Shown here: positions 7,541 through 16,686 of the stretch, piece after piece
How the letters are laid out: each line of letters starts with the position of its first letter
Numbering within the stretch: position 1 is the first letter of the stretch
Origin: Pseudomaricurvus hydrocarbonicus
GTDB taxonomy: Bacteria; Pseudomonadota; Gammaproteobacteria; Pseudomonadales; Cellvibrionaceae
Assembly (NCBI RefSeq): GCF_011602365.1
Contig: NZ_JAAONZ010000026.1
Coordinates: 1-64,000, forward strand
Length of the DNA: 64,000 nt
Direction: 5' to 3'
Notes under the pieces: model-generated
Told to the model about the DNA's origin: nothing
The model's database searches: none
What the model saw: the letters and a program-made list of their open reading frames with translations, nothing else
Position numbers and translations under genes: made by a program

Positions 7541-9652
7541 TCAGACGCTGGCGTAATTCTCGCTACTGCCCAGCCAGCGGCCGATGAGGGCATCCACCAC
7601 CTCGGGGTGGACACTGAGAATGTGCGTCGCCACCTCTTTGATGCGCGGCAACAGAAAACCGTCCCGTTGCAGATCCGCCAGCCGGAAGTTCACCTCACCG
7701 GTCTGGCGGGTACCCAGCACTTCACCGGGACCGCGCAACTCAAGGTCTTTCTCGGCGATGACAAAACCGTCGTTGGTTTCCCGCATGGCTTTCAGGCGTT
7801 CGCGGCTGTACTGCGACAGGGGCGAGCCATAGAGCAGCACACAGTGGCTCGCGGCCGTACCGCGCCCCACCCGGCCACGCAACTGATGTAACTGCGCCAG
7901 GCCCAGACGTTCGGGGTTTTCAATGATCATCAAGCTGGCATTGGGCACATCCACCCCCACTTCAATCACCGTGGTCGCCACCAGCAACTGCAGATCGCCG
8001 GCTTTGAAGCGTTGCATCTGCTCTTCTTTCTCTGCCGGCTTCAGGCGCCCGTGCACCAGCCCCACCCGAATGTCCGGCAGGGATTCCCCCAGCGATTGCG
8101 CAATGGCTTCTGCCGCCTGCGCCTCCAGCATTTCCGATTCTTCAATGAGGGTGCAGACCCAATAGGCCTGGCGACCTTCCAGGCAGGCCGCGCGCACCCG
8201 CTCCACCACCTGGGAACGGCGTTCATTGCTGATAGCCACGGTGGCCACAGGCGTGCGGCCCGGTGGCAGCTCGTCGATGATGGAACAGTCCAGATCGGCG
8301 TAGACACTCATGGCCAGGGTGCGGGGAATGGGGGTTGCGGTCATGATCAGCTGATGTGAGCGACCGCCATGGTCCTCATCACCGGGGCCCCGGGCTTTTT
8401 CCCGCAAGGCGAGGCGCTGATGCACACCGAAGCGATGCTGCTCATCAATGATGGTGAGCCCCAGATCGGCAAACTCCACCCCGTCCTGGAACAGCGCGTG
8501 GGTGCCCACGATGACCTGGGTTTCGCCACTGGCCATGGCCGCCAACTGCTGGCGGCGCTCTGCGACCTTTTGTCGACCACTGAGCCAGCCGACCTTGATG
8601 CCCAGGGGCTCCAGCCACTGGCTGAAACTCTGGCGATGCTGCTCGGCCAGAATCTCCGTCGGAGCCATAATCGCGGCCTGTAAGCCGTTACCCACCGCCT
8701 GCAGAGCCGCCAGCGCCGCCACCACGGTCTTGCCGGAACCTACGTCCCCCTGCACCAGCCGCAGCATGGGGTAGGGCTGGGACAAGTCCGCGGCAATCTC
8801 GTCGGCCACCCGCTGTTGCGCGCCGGTCAGGGTAAAACCCAGCTGCTGGCGAAACGCCTCTAGCAATTTGGTCGGGGTCGGCAGAGGGCGGGCACCGTCG
8901 GCCTGTATTCTCTGCCGCACCCGCAGCATGCTCAGGTGGTGTGCCAATAACTCCTCAAACGCCAGCCGCTGTTGATAGGCGTGGGTGCCACTGAGCAGCT
9001 CATCAATCGGGGCTTCTTTGGGCGGGTGATGCAGAAAGGCCAGCGCCTCGCTGAGCGGGTAGGGCTCGCGCTTCCAGGCATCGTCCGGTATCAACTCTTC
9101 CAGACTGTGGCTGCTCATAAGCGCCAGCGCCTGCTCGGTCAGACTGCGCAAACGCTGCTGGGTAATGCCCTCGGTGGCCGGGTACACCGGGGTCAGGGTC
9201 GACTCCAGCGGCAACGGGGTTTTTGCGTCGATAAAATCGTATTCCGGGTGATAGAGCTCTAATCCGGAAGCGCCGCGGCGGGCCTCGCCAAAACAGCGCA
9301 GGCGCGCTCCCGGCACCAGCCTTTTTTTCTGGGCGGCGGAGAAATGAAAAAACCGCAGCGTGATCAACCCGGTGCCATCCTGTAACCGGCACACCAGGCT
9401 GCGGCGGCGACCAAAAACCACATCACAGGCTTTCACTTCGCCTTCAATCACCACACTGGCCAGCGGCTGCACGGCGCCAATGGGGGACACCCGGGTGCGA
9501 TCCATATAACGCAGTGGCAAATGAAACAGCAGGTCCTGAATGGAGTGAATGTGAATTTTCGCCAGCTTGTCAGCCAGCTGGGCACCCACCCCCTTGAGCG
9601 CGGTAACCTCCACCTTAGCCAGTGAGGGTGCGTTATTCACAGATGCATTCAC
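7541..9652 (-). CDS. recG: ATP-dependent DNA helicase RecG
   Basis: RecG remodels stalled replication forks and branched recombination intermediates. The 703-residue protein has an N-terminal wedge/OB region, then helicase motifs in order: VQGDVGSGKTVVA (motif I), IIDEQHRFGVHQR (DEQH box), TATPIPRTLAMSVYADL (motif III), GLVHGRLKPAEKE, and the motif V/VI stretches LVATTVIEVGVDVP and QLRGRVGRG. The C-terminal FRLADLQRDGFLL region matches the family. It lies about 45 bp downstream of oxyR on the same strand, the arrangement known in pseudomonads, where the two genes are co-transcribed. Confidence 0.97.
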   Translation of the reverse strand: MNASVNNAPSLAKVEVTALKGVGAQLADKLAKIHIHSIQDLLFHLPLRYMDRTRVSPIGAVQPLASVVIEGEVKACDVVFGRRRSLVCRLQDGTGLITLRFFHFSAAQKKRLVPGARLRCFGEARRGASGLELYHPEYDFIDAKTPLPLESTLTPVYPATEGITQQRLRSLTEQALALMSSHSLEELIPDDAWKREPYPLSEALAFLHHPPKEAPIDELLSGTHAYQQRLAFEELLAHHLSMLRVRQRIQADGARPLPTPTKLLEAFRQQLGFTLTGAQQRVADEIAADLSQPYPMLRLVQGDVGSGKTVVAALAALQAVGNGLQAAIMAPTEILAEQHRQSFSQWLEPLGIKVGWLSGRQKVAERRQQLAAMASGETQVIVGTHALFQDGVEFADLGLTIIDEQHRFGVHQRLALREKARGPGDEDHGGRSHQLIMTATPIPRTLAMSVYADLDCSIIDELPPGRTPVATVAISNERRSQVVERVRAACLEGRQAYWVCTLIEESEMLEAQAAEAIAQSLGESLPDIRVGLVHGRLKPAEKEEQMQRFKAGDLQLLVATTVIEVGVDVPNASLMIIENPERLGLAQLHQLRGRVGRGTAASHCVLLYGSPLSQYSRERLKAMRETNDGFVIAEKDLELRGPGEVLGTRQTGEVNFRLADLQRDGFLLPRIKEVATHILSVHPEVVDALIGRWLGSSENYASV

Positions 9653-9698
9653 GGTTAGCCAGTCCTTACTTACTCAGGTTCTGGTGACGACTTCCAGA

Positions 9699-10628
9699 TC
9701 AAACAGCTGGCTTCGCGGAAGCCGGTTGAACTGCACATTGATTGATCGCCTGACGCAGGCGGTCGATGGCTTTATGCCGTGGAAAGCTCGCCCGCCAGGC
9801 CAGGGCCACGGTGCGCTGTGGCACCGGATCGGCAAAGGGACGGGTCACCAGCACATCGGTTGAATAATTTGAACCGGCGGCCGACAGTGGCAAGATTGTA
9901 ATCCCCAGGCCCGACGCCACCATATGGCGCAAAGTATCCAGCGAACTGCCTTCCGAAGCAAAGCGGGTGGCGGCGTGATTTTCCAGGCTGGGCTGCAGGT
10001 TGGGGCAGGCCTCCAACACCTGATCCCTGAAACAATGCCCCTCACCCAACAGCAGCACCGGGTGTCCATCGAAGTCCGACGGCACAATTTCCTGTTTCGC
10101 GGCCAGGGGGTGATCGTGACTCATCAACACCACGAACGGCTCGTCGTAGAGGGTCTGTGTCACCACATCCGGTTCCGTGAACGGCAGGGCCACAATAATG
10201 GCATCCAAATCTCCTTTCCGCAGCCGATGGCGCAAGGTCGCGGTGTAGCCTTCTTCCACGTAAAGAGGCATATCCGGGGCGATCTTCTGCAACTGGGGGA
10301 TAAAATGCGGGAACAGGAAAGGGCCAATGGTAAAAATCGCTCCCACATTCAGCGGGCTGCTGAGCTGGTCTTTGCCAGCGCTGGCCATCTCTTTAATGAG
10401 CGCGGTTTCTTCCAGCACCCGCTGCGCCTGGGCAATGATCTTGTCCCCCAGCGGGGTCGACTGTACCCGGCTCTTGGAGCGTTCAAAAAGCGCCACCCCC
10501 AGCTCGTCCTCGAGCTTTTTCACCGCGATGCTCAACGTGGGCTGTGACACAAAACAGCGTTCGGCGGCGCGGCCAAAATGCTGCTCCTGGGCGAGGGTTA
10601 CAATGTAGCGAAGTTCTGTCAGCGTCAT
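9699..10628 (-). CDS. oxyR: Hydrogen peroxide-sensing LysR-type regulator OxyR
   Basis: The 309-residue protein has a LysR helix-turn-helix at about residues 1-60 (HFGRAAERCFVSQPTLSIAVKKLE) and a sensor domain with the two redox cysteines at exactly the OxyR positions, Cys199 (GEGHCF) and Cys208 (EACP). Peroxide oxidation to a disulfide switches OxyR into an activator of catalase and peroxidase genes. No catalase or ahp gene lies nearby; recG follows directly. The gap to the divergent SDR gene is about 270 bp and should hold both promoters. Confidence 0.97.
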   Translation of the reverse strand: MTLTELRYIVTLAQEQHFGRAAERCFVSQPTLSIAVKKLEDELGVALFERSKSRVQSTPLGDKIIAQAQRVLEETALIKEMASAGKDQLSSPLNVGAIFTIGPFLFPHFIPQLQKIAPDMPLYVEEGYTATLRHRLRKGDLDAIIVALPFTEPDVVTQTLYDEPFVVLMSHDHPLAAKQEIVPSDFDGHPVLLLGEGHCFRDQVLEACPNLQPSLENHAATRFASEGSSLDTLRHMVASGLGITILPLSAAGSNYSTDVLVTRPFADPVPQRTVALAWRASFPRHKAIDRLRQAINQCAVQPASAKPAV

Positions 10629-10897
10629 GGTACTGGCCTGTCTGCCCCGGTTGCTCGGTTCAAGCCGCGTCTGGCTTTACACTCATCGCGATACACGTGA
10701 CACTTTTGTTGATCCACGTGGTGTTCACAACCAAGAATAATTTTGTTGAAGAATGGCTATATTTTGGCACAGAGTTTATATAGACGAGAACTATTAATCT
10801 ATTTAACCTTGATAAATTTCTAAATTGATTTTGGTCGATCCACACGCCCTGAATACTGCCCCTCGATCACCATAACCCGACCTGGAGTGAGCTTGAG

Positions 10898-11824
10898 ATG
10901 ACAACCCCACACAGCGTGACCCTGCTTGGTTGCGGCGACATCGGTGAGCGACTGGCCGCTCAACTGCCCGCGAATTATACGGTGGTGGGCTTGCGACGCT
11001 CCCCCTGCCAAAGCTCTCGCATCGACTACCGCCAGGCCGACAGTAGCGATCTGGACAGCCTGCAACAGGCTCTGCCCGAACACTCTGAGATAATAGTCAT
11101 CACCCTGACGCCAAGCGCATACAGTGATGAAGGCTACCGCCAGGCCTACGTCTGTGCTGTGGACAACCTGATCCGCGCGCTGGACAACAAAACCCCGCCA
11201 CGACTGATTCTGTTTGTTTCCAGCACCAGCGTCTACGGACAATCCAGCGGCGAATGGGTGGACGAACATTCCGCCACTCACCCCCAGGGCTACGCGGGCG
11301 CTCGCCTGCTGGAAGCCGAGCAGCGCTTGCAGGACAGCCCCTATAACACCTGTGTGGTGCGCTTTTCGGGTATTTACGGTCCGGGCCGCCACCGACTCAT
11401 CCAGCAGGTCCGCGATGGCAAGGGGGCACCGGCAGTCACGGGCGAAACCCCCTGCGACGCTACCGCCGGCGAAGGCGATGCGAGCGGCCGGCCGCTGTTC
11501 AGCAACCGCATCCATGTGGACGACTGCGCCGGGGTACTGGCCCATCTGATTCAACTGCCTGGCACCGCCCCATTGTACCTGGCCAGTGACTGCGAGCCCT
11601 CGGCGCTGGGGGAGGTCAAACAATGGCTGGCCACGCAGATGGGGTATGGGCCGTCTCATTTGCAGCCCGGACCGGAAGCCAGCAGCCGCGCCAGCAAACG
11701 TTGTCGCAACCAGCGCTTGCTCGACAGTGGCTATCGGTTTCGTTACCCCACCTACCAAGAGGGTTACCGACAGGTGCTGGAGCTGTTGGCTGACAAGACG
11801 TCTGATTCACACCGCTCTGCTTGA
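10898..11824 (+). CDS. SDR-family NAD(P)-binding epimerase/dehydratase-like protein (YeeZ-like)
   Basis: The 308-residue protein begins with a nucleotide-binding fold in which LLGCGDIGERLA replaces the usual GxxGxxG. It continues with FVSSTSVYG, where the catalytic-type Ser/Thr and Tyr region sits, and VVRFSGIYGPGRHRL, followed by NRIHVDDCAGVL. These match atypical extended SDR proteins of the YeeZ type. The classic YxxxK pair is not intact in the form I can see (YAGARLLEAE), so catalytic activity is uncertain. It is divergent from oxyR. Substrate unknown. Confidence 0.75.
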   Translation: MTTPHSVTLLGCGDIGERLAAQLPANYTVVGLRRSPCQSSRIDYRQADSSDLDSLQQALPEHSEIIVITLTPSAYSDEGYRQAYVCAVDNLIRALDNKTPPRLILFVSSTSVYGQSSGEWVDEHSATHPQGYAGARLLEAEQRLQDSPYNTCVVRFSGIYGPGRHRLIQQVRDGKGAPAVTGETPCDATAGEGDASGRPLFSNRIHVDDCAGVLAHLIQLPGTAPLYLASDCEPSALGEVKQWLATQMGYGPSHLQPGPEASSRASKRCRNQRLLDSGYRFRYPTYQEGYRQVLELLADKTSDSHRSA

Positions 11825-11953
11825 GCGGCGCGAGTTGAGGAAGCTTGAATTAAGAAAGTTTGGATTAACGACAGCTTGAATTAAGAAAACCGGGATTAAA
11901 AAAATCTGGGTGAACAATCGTTTGATTCAAAAGACTTTACTTCAGGCTCCCCC

Positions 11954-11985
11954 AAAAAACCCACGGGCCGGCAGGCCGGTGGGTT
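11954..11985 (-). terminator. Rho-independent terminator after the DUF937 gene
   Basis: AACCCAC (11958-11964) pairs with GTGGGTT (11979-11985), with GGCC blocks extending the stem inside. On the minus strand the stem is followed by TTTTTT, placing it about 40 bases after the DUF937-type stop codon. Confidence 0.8.
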
Positions 11986-12021
11986 CAAAGGCAGAGGCTC
12001 TGGGGCGGCAACGGGCTCCGA

Positions 12022-13089
12022 TCAACCGCTGGCCAGCACCGAAAGGCGGTAGAGGATATCGTCGATCAGCGGTCTGACCACCGGCGCGACAGTGGTATCG
12101 CCCAGCACGACATCGGCGCTGCTGCGAAGGGCGGGCAGGGAGGTGTTGACCATTCTCGCCAATGCTCTCTGGCCTTCGGGGGACAGGGCCCCCACCGAAC
12201 TCTCGATCATCGTCAACCGATCCTGCACACTTTGCAGCGTGGGCAGACTGGCTCGGGCGGATTCCGGATCCGAAATCGACGCCAGCGCCGACCCCAGATC
12301 GCCAAAGACGCCCTGCAGAGAGTCGGCCAGATTGACCCCGGCGACGGTCAGGTCAGCTGATGATCCCACCACCGATCCGGGGATTTCCCGACCGTTCTTC
12401 TCCCCCACCATACCGGGCAGGTAGAGAAACAAACCCGCCAAAACTGCAGCCGCGATCAACCAGGGCAGCCAGGATTTGCGTTGCGGCTCATTCTTCAGCG
12501 CCTTATCGGTGCGCGGGATGTCGGCATCCGCAAAGCTCAACTTGTCTGAAATAGAATCGAGCATGCCGGTACCCTGCAAGGACTTGGCGAAATCATTTGG
12601 AATGGCTCTCGCCACTTCATCCTTCTGTGACAGCAAGAGCTTCAACAGTCCCCCGACGTCCAGATCCCGGCTGTGCACTTCCTTGCCCAGCGTCGCCATC
12701 ACCAGCGAGCCAACCACCCCCAACAAGCTGCCCGACGACCCTTTGGGCAAACCGGCATACTCCATCAGTTTGGTGGCCAATACCCCGAGGGTTCCGCCCC
12801 CCAGAATCGACGACAACAGCCCGTGTCCCGAGTCGGCCAGACCTTGAGGATCCTTGCCGATATTGCCGGCGAGCTGATCAAACAACCCCGGCGGTTGCTG
12901 GTGTAACGCCTTGGATAAAGCGTCCAGGGCCGCTGGGTTTTTGCCGGCGCTCATCAGTGCCGACAACACACCGGGCACAGCGCCCCCCATCGCTTTTTCG
13001 ACAGAGCCCTGAGAAGCGCCCAACATGGAACTGATCTGAGCCAATGAAGATGGCGTAATGAATTGCGATATGGTCTGGATAATACTCAT
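12022..13089 (-). CDS. DUF937-type protein with one membrane segment
   Basis: This 355-residue protein of unknown function starts with a DUF937/YidB-like region (residues 1-150) rich in Gly, Ala and Leu, including VEKAMGGAVPGVLSAL and GGGTLGVLATKLMEYAGLP. A single hydrophobic segment at about 209-228 (WLPWLIAAAVLAGLFLYLPG) is followed by a hydrophilic C-terminal helical domain without recognised motifs. The expected topology is a cytoplasmic N-terminus and periplasmic C-terminus. It has its own terminator and is flanked by a convergent gene on its 3' side, so it is probably single. Confidence 0.7.
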   Translation of the reverse strand: MSIIQTISQFITPSSLAQISSMLGASQGSVEKAMGGAVPGVLSALMSAGKNPAALDALSKALHQQPPGLFDQLAGNIGKDPQGLADSGHGLLSSILGGGTLGVLATKLMEYAGLPKGSSGSLLGVVGSLVMATLGKEVHSRDLDVGGLLKLLLSQKDEVARAIPNDFAKSLQGTGMLDSISDKLSFADADIPRTDKALKNEPQRKSWLPWLIAAAVLAGLFLYLPGMVGEKNGREIPGSVVGSSADLTVAGVNLADSLQGVFGDLGSALASISDPESARASLPTLQSVQDRLTMIESSVGALSPEGQRALARMVNTSLPALRSSADVVLGDTTVAPVVRPLIDDILYRLSVLASG

Positions 13090-13306
13090 TTCTTACCCTC
13101 CGCTTGTTCTAACTTCTCCTGGACCTTGGCTGGACGCCGGTCAGGGTGGGGTAACTATAGTTCAAGCAATGAAAAGCCAAGGGGGCTTAAGCGACGAAGT
13201 GAGGACAAACTTACTGCAAGTTGTGAGCTGGTTTGAAAAGAGGCTTTTGACCCGCCAGCCAGTCAGTGTATCTTGTGACATATGGACAAACTGAAGCGTC
13301 ATCACT

Positions 13307-14518
13307 ATGCCCGAACTCACACTGATTCACTCCATCCATGAGATAGACGCCAACGCCTGGGATGCACTTTGGCTGAGCCAAAACCAGCACCGCTACCCCT
13401 TCATACGCCACGGGTTTTTAGCGGCACTGGAAGACTCGGGCTGCACCGACACCGAATCGGGATGGACCCCGCGACACCTGCTGATTCATCAGCAAGGCAC
13501 ACTGATCGGCGCCATGCCGCTTTACCTCAAGCATCACTCCTACGGTGAATACGTGTTTGACTGGGCCTGGGCAGACGCTTATCGCCGCAACGGGTTGGAG
13601 TATTACCCCAAATTACTCTGTGCCATCCCCTTTACACCCGCCACCGGCCCTCGTCTGGCATTGGACCAGGCGGCGCTGACAGCCTTCAACCTCACTCCCG
13701 GCGACCTCTACCAACAGGTCACGGAGTTCCTCTCCCTGAGTTGCCAGCAGCAACAGTGGAGCGGCTGGCATTGTCTCTTTCACCCCGGCGACGAAAACCC
13801 TTTGTGGCAACAGGCCAGTGCCCCGGGCAGCGGACCGCTGCAGCGCACCGGCTGTCAGTTTCACTGGTTCAACCGCGGTCAGGAAGGGGGGCAATATCAG
13901 GACTTTGACGATTTTCTGTCGATGTTTAATTCGCGCAAACGCAAATCCGTGCGCAAGGAGCGGCGCCAGGTCAAAGACCGTGGTGTCACCCTGACCCGTT
14001 TGGTGGGCGATCAAATCAGCGCCGAGGACTGGGATAAATTTTATTACTTCTACCACACCACCTACCTCAAGCGCAGCGGCAACACCGGTTACCTCAACCG
14101 GGAATTTTTTGACGCCATCGCCCGCGACATGGGGGATCAGATACTGATGGTGAAAGCCGAGCTGCAACAGGCCGATGGCCAACACAACATCGCCAGCGCG
14201 CTCTGCTTCTTTGACGACACCCACCTCTACGGTCGCTACTGGGGCTGCCGCGAAGACATACCCGGCCTGCACTTTGAGGCCTGTTACTACCAGGGCATTG
14301 AGTTTGCCATCGAGCGCGGCCTGCAGGTCTTCGACCCCGGCGCACAGGGCGAACATAAAATTCAGCGCGGCTTTGAGCCAACGCTGACCTACTCGCAACA
14401 CTGGCTGACAGACCCGCGCTTTCACGCCGCCGTCGACGACTTTTTGCAACGGGAAACGCCGGGGGTGGAAGCCTACCGGGACGATTGTGACACGTATTTG
14501 CCGTTTAAGAGGGGCTGA
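13307..14518 (+). CDS. FemAB/GNAT-like protein (PF04339 type)
   Basis: The 403-residue cytoplasmic protein matches the peptidogalycan-biosynthesis/FemAB-related group often annotated as a GNAT acyltransferase. Characteristic stretches are WDALWLSQNQHRYPFIRHGFLAALEDSGC at the N-terminus (shown with its family blocks PF and FL), WADAYRRNGLEYYPKLLCAIPFTPATGPRL broken by family-conserved YYPKL, FNSRKRKSVRKER near residue 210, and YWGCREDIPGLHFEACYYQG near 310. Family members are common in proteobacteria, but the acyl donor and acceptor are unknown. It converges with the DUF938 gene. Confidence 0.78.
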   Translation: MPELTLIHSIHEIDANAWDALWLSQNQHRYPFIRHGFLAALEDSGCTDTESGWTPRHLLIHQQGTLIGAMPLYLKHHSYGEYVFDWAWADAYRRNGLEYYPKLLCAIPFTPATGPRLALDQAALTAFNLTPGDLYQQVTEFLSLSCQQQQWSGWHCLFHPGDENPLWQQASAPGSGPLQRTGCQFHWFNRGQEGGQYQDFDDFLSMFNSRKRKSVRKERRQVKDRGVTLTRLVGDQISAEDWDKFYYFYHTTYLKRSGNTGYLNREFFDAIARDMGDQILMVKAELQQADGQHNIASALCFFDDTHLYGRYWGCREDIPGLHFEACYYQGIEFAIERGLQVFDPGAQGEHKIQRGFEPTLTYSQHWLTDPRFHAAVDDFLQRETPGVEAYRDDCDTYLPFKRG

Positions 14519-14595
14519 GGGCGAGTATCATTTTTCCTGCCTACTCGCTACTGTCTACTCGACCCTGCCCTTTCCTAGCCACTGGAAACTAGTAA

Positions 14596-14637
14596 CTAAC
14601 TTCTAGTCACTGCTTCCTAACTTCTAGTCACTGCTTC
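14596..14637. repeat. Perfect 21-bp tandem duplication covering the DUF938 stop codon
   Basis: CTAACTTCTAGTCACTGCTTC occurs at 14596-14616 and again at 14617-14637. The second copy contains the last codons and stop of the minus-strand DUF938 gene, so the first copy is probably a duplication of the gene end. Confidence 0.95.
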
Positions 14638-15224
14638 GTGAACACCAGACAGCGGTTGTTGGCGGGCATTTCACAGTCTTCCGTAAAGCTCAAACCCTGC
14701 GCGGCGGCGGCGTCGCAGACGGCTTCAAAATCGCGGATGGCGCGGTGCGGGGCCTGTTCGATCAACCACTCATTGAAGCGCGCGTTGCTGGCGCTGGTAA
14801 ACTGTCCGCCGTAATTAAACGGTCCGTAGATCACCAGTTTGCCGCCCGATTTTAAGACTTTTGCCACCCCGGCGAGCATCGACAGAACTTCTTCCCAGGC
14901 CATAATGTGGGCAGTATTGGCGGTGAACACACCGTCATATTCGCCGAAATCCCAGCTGTTGCTGGCCACGTTGAGGGGGATGGGTGGCAGCAGATTTTCG
15001 CCCGGGTACTCCGACATCCACTGGGTGATGCCGGCGTGGTTTTCCTGCAGATCGCTGGTCTGCCATTGCACAAAGGGCAGGTTGCGGGCAAAAAAGACCG
15101 CGTGCTGACCGGTACCACTGCCAATTTCCAACACCTTGCCAGGCTCGGTAAACTGCGCCGACAACACGCTTAAAATCGGCGCCTTGTTGTTCTCGCAGGC
15201 CTGTGAAAACGGTTTCTGACTCAT
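14628..15224 (-). CDS. DUF938 family SAM-dependent methyltransferase-like protein
   Basis: The 198-residue protein matches DUF938: it starts with QKPFSQACENNKAPILSVL, has the SAM-binding glycine motif VLEIGSGTGQHAVFFA at residues 32-47, and continues with WQTSDLQENHAGI and NTAHIMAWEEV. It has no membrane segment. The methyl acceptor is unknown. Its stop codon lies in a 21-bp tandem duplication. It is separated by 66 bp from yaaA upstream on the same strand and may be co-transcribed with it. Confidence 0.85.
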   Translation of the reverse strand: MSQKPFSQACENNKAPILSVLSAQFTEPGKVLEIGSGTGQHAVFFARNLPFVQWQTSDLQENHAGITQWMSEYPGENLLPPIPLNVASNSWDFGEYDGVFTANTAHIMAWEEVLSMLAGVAKVLKSGGKLVIYGPFNYGGQFTSASNARFNEWLIEQAPHRAIRDFEAVCDAAAAQGLSFTEDCEMPANNRCLVFTKQ

Positions 15225-15290
15225 GATCCGGTGCCCTTTAAAGTCTGTGGTGACGCGGACCTGACCGGCCCGACGTTTCGATGACGGCGA

Positions 15291-16067
15291 TTACGCTTCT
15301 TGCTGGCGGGTAAAGACCCACTCATGGGCCGACGACATGCCTTCATTATAGGCATAGCCTTCACTGTCAAAGCCTTTTAACGCTTCCACGTCGGTGATGC
15401 GGTTGTGAATGGCGTAAGCACACATCAACCCCCGGGCTTTTTTCGCGTAAAAGCTGATGATTTTGTATTTGTCGCCTTTCCAGTCTTTAAACACCGGCGT
15501 GATGATCTCGGCATTGAGCGCTTTCGGTTTCACCGACTTGAAGTATTCGTTGGACGCCAGGTTCACCAGCACCTCGGCTTTGAGGGTTTTCAACTGCTGG
15601 TTGAGCGCATCGGTAATGGTCTCGCCCCAGAACTCGTACAAATTGCTGCCGCGCTGATTGGCAAACTTGGTGCCCATCTCCAGGCGGTAGGGTTGCATCA
15701 GATCGAGCGGGCGCAGCAGGCCGTATAAGCCCGACAGGATACGCAGGTGTTGCTGGGCAAACTTAAAGTCATCGGCCTTAAAGCTGTCGGCACCCAGACC
15801 GCTGTACACATCGCCGTTAAACGCCAGCACCGCTTGCTTGGCATTGTCGGCCGTGAAAGGTTGGGACCACTGCTGAAAACGGTCGAAATTCAACACGCCC
15901 AGTTTATCGCTGATGTGCATTAACTGAGAGACATCCTGCGGTGCCAGTTGTTTCAACTCATCAATCAGCAGTTGTGACTCCGCCAGAAAATCCGGTTGTG
16001 TGCTTTGTTTGGTCTTGGCGGGGGTTTCGTAGTCCAGATTTTTCGCTGGCGATATTACGAGTAACAT
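15291..16067 (-). CDS. yaaA: Peroxide stress protein YaaA (UPF0246/DUF328)
   Basis: The family start is [16 protein letters not shown], so the ATG at 16067 is preferred over an in-frame start 60 bases earlier. The 258-residue protein shows [41 protein letters not shown] and YRLEMGTKF, then [11 protein letters not shown], all typical. In E. coli YaaA lowers free intracellular iron during peroxide stress and is an OxyR target; oxyR here is about 5 kb away, and I see no clear OxyR site. Confidence 0.93.
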   Translation of the reverse strand: MLLVISPAKNLDYETPAKTKQSTQPDFLAESQLLIDELKQLAPQDVSQLMHISDKLGVLNFDRFQQWSQPFTADNAKQAVLAFNGDVYSGLGADSFKADDFKFAQQHLRILSGLYGLLRPLDLMQPYRLEMGTKFANQRGSNLYEFWGETITDALNQQLKTLKAEVLVNLASNEYFKSVKPKALNAEIITPVFKDWKGDKYKIISFYAKKARGLMCAYAIHNRITDVEALKGFDSEGYAYNEGMSSAHEWVFTRQQEA

Positions 16068-16137
16068 GTCGGTCTCACTTTGCGGGTATTCGGTGTGAAG
16101 CTTCCTGTGTGAAGCGCGTGATTTCAACGAATGTGGC

Positions 16138-16629
16138 TTATTCAGGCTTGAGGATGTCCTGCCACCAGTTCAACGGCGTGACCCCGTCTTTGGGGTCGTA
16201 GACATTGCCGTACACCCAGGCCACATCGTCACTGATCACGCTGTTGAGAATATTTTCAATCTGTTGGAAGCCACAGCTGACGTGAATGCTGTACACCAGC
16301 ATACGCGGCGTTTCGATGTCCAGTTCGCCGCCCAGCTTTTCCAGCGTTGGGGTGAGTTCATCCACCAGTTCACTGCTGTCATCTCGACAAAAAACGCGAA
16401 TGGACAGATTGCCACTGCGTTTGAGCAGGGTAAATTCCTGCGTACCCGATTCCAGTTTGATCACATCACCACTGGCGATGCCCTTGACGAAGGCCGGTGA
16501 TTTAACCAGTTGGCAGCTGTTGTCTTCGTGAATAATCACTTGCAGTCGTTCTGCCACGGGTTGGCCGTCTGCACCGATTCCGGCAAACAACTCTATCACT
16601 TGCAACGCATTCGTCATGGTCGTATTCAT
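16138..16629 (-). CDS. Uncharacterised DUF4265-like protein
   Basis: This 163-residue soluble protein has no recognised catalytic motif. Its N-terminal half, with [21 protein letters not shown], resembles DUF4265 proteins, and a C-terminal half contains [19 protein letters not shown] and a tryptophan-rich tail (NWWQDIL). It lies 70 bp upstream of yaaA on the same strand. The start at 16629 is the first ATG; an ATG at residue 5 is also possible. Confidence 0.65.
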   Translation of the reverse strand: MNTTMTNALQVIELFAGIGADGQPVAERLQVIIHEDNSCQLVKSPAFVKGIASGDVIKLESGTQEFTLLKRSGNLSIRVFCRDDSSELVDELTPTLEKLGGELDIETPRMLVYSIHVSCGFQQIENILNSVISDDVAWVYGNVYDPKDGVTPLNWWQDILKPE

Positions 16630-16686
16630 TCCCAGTTAATATAATGTCGGTCATTATACGTGAATGTAACCAATATGGAGATTGCT

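Noticed and set aside
10700-10722. Second parS-like sequence (GATCCACGTGGTGTTC)
   Set aside because: Only the central CCACGTGG matches; the arms differ. Partial CACGTG matches near 60190 and 61779 fail likewise.
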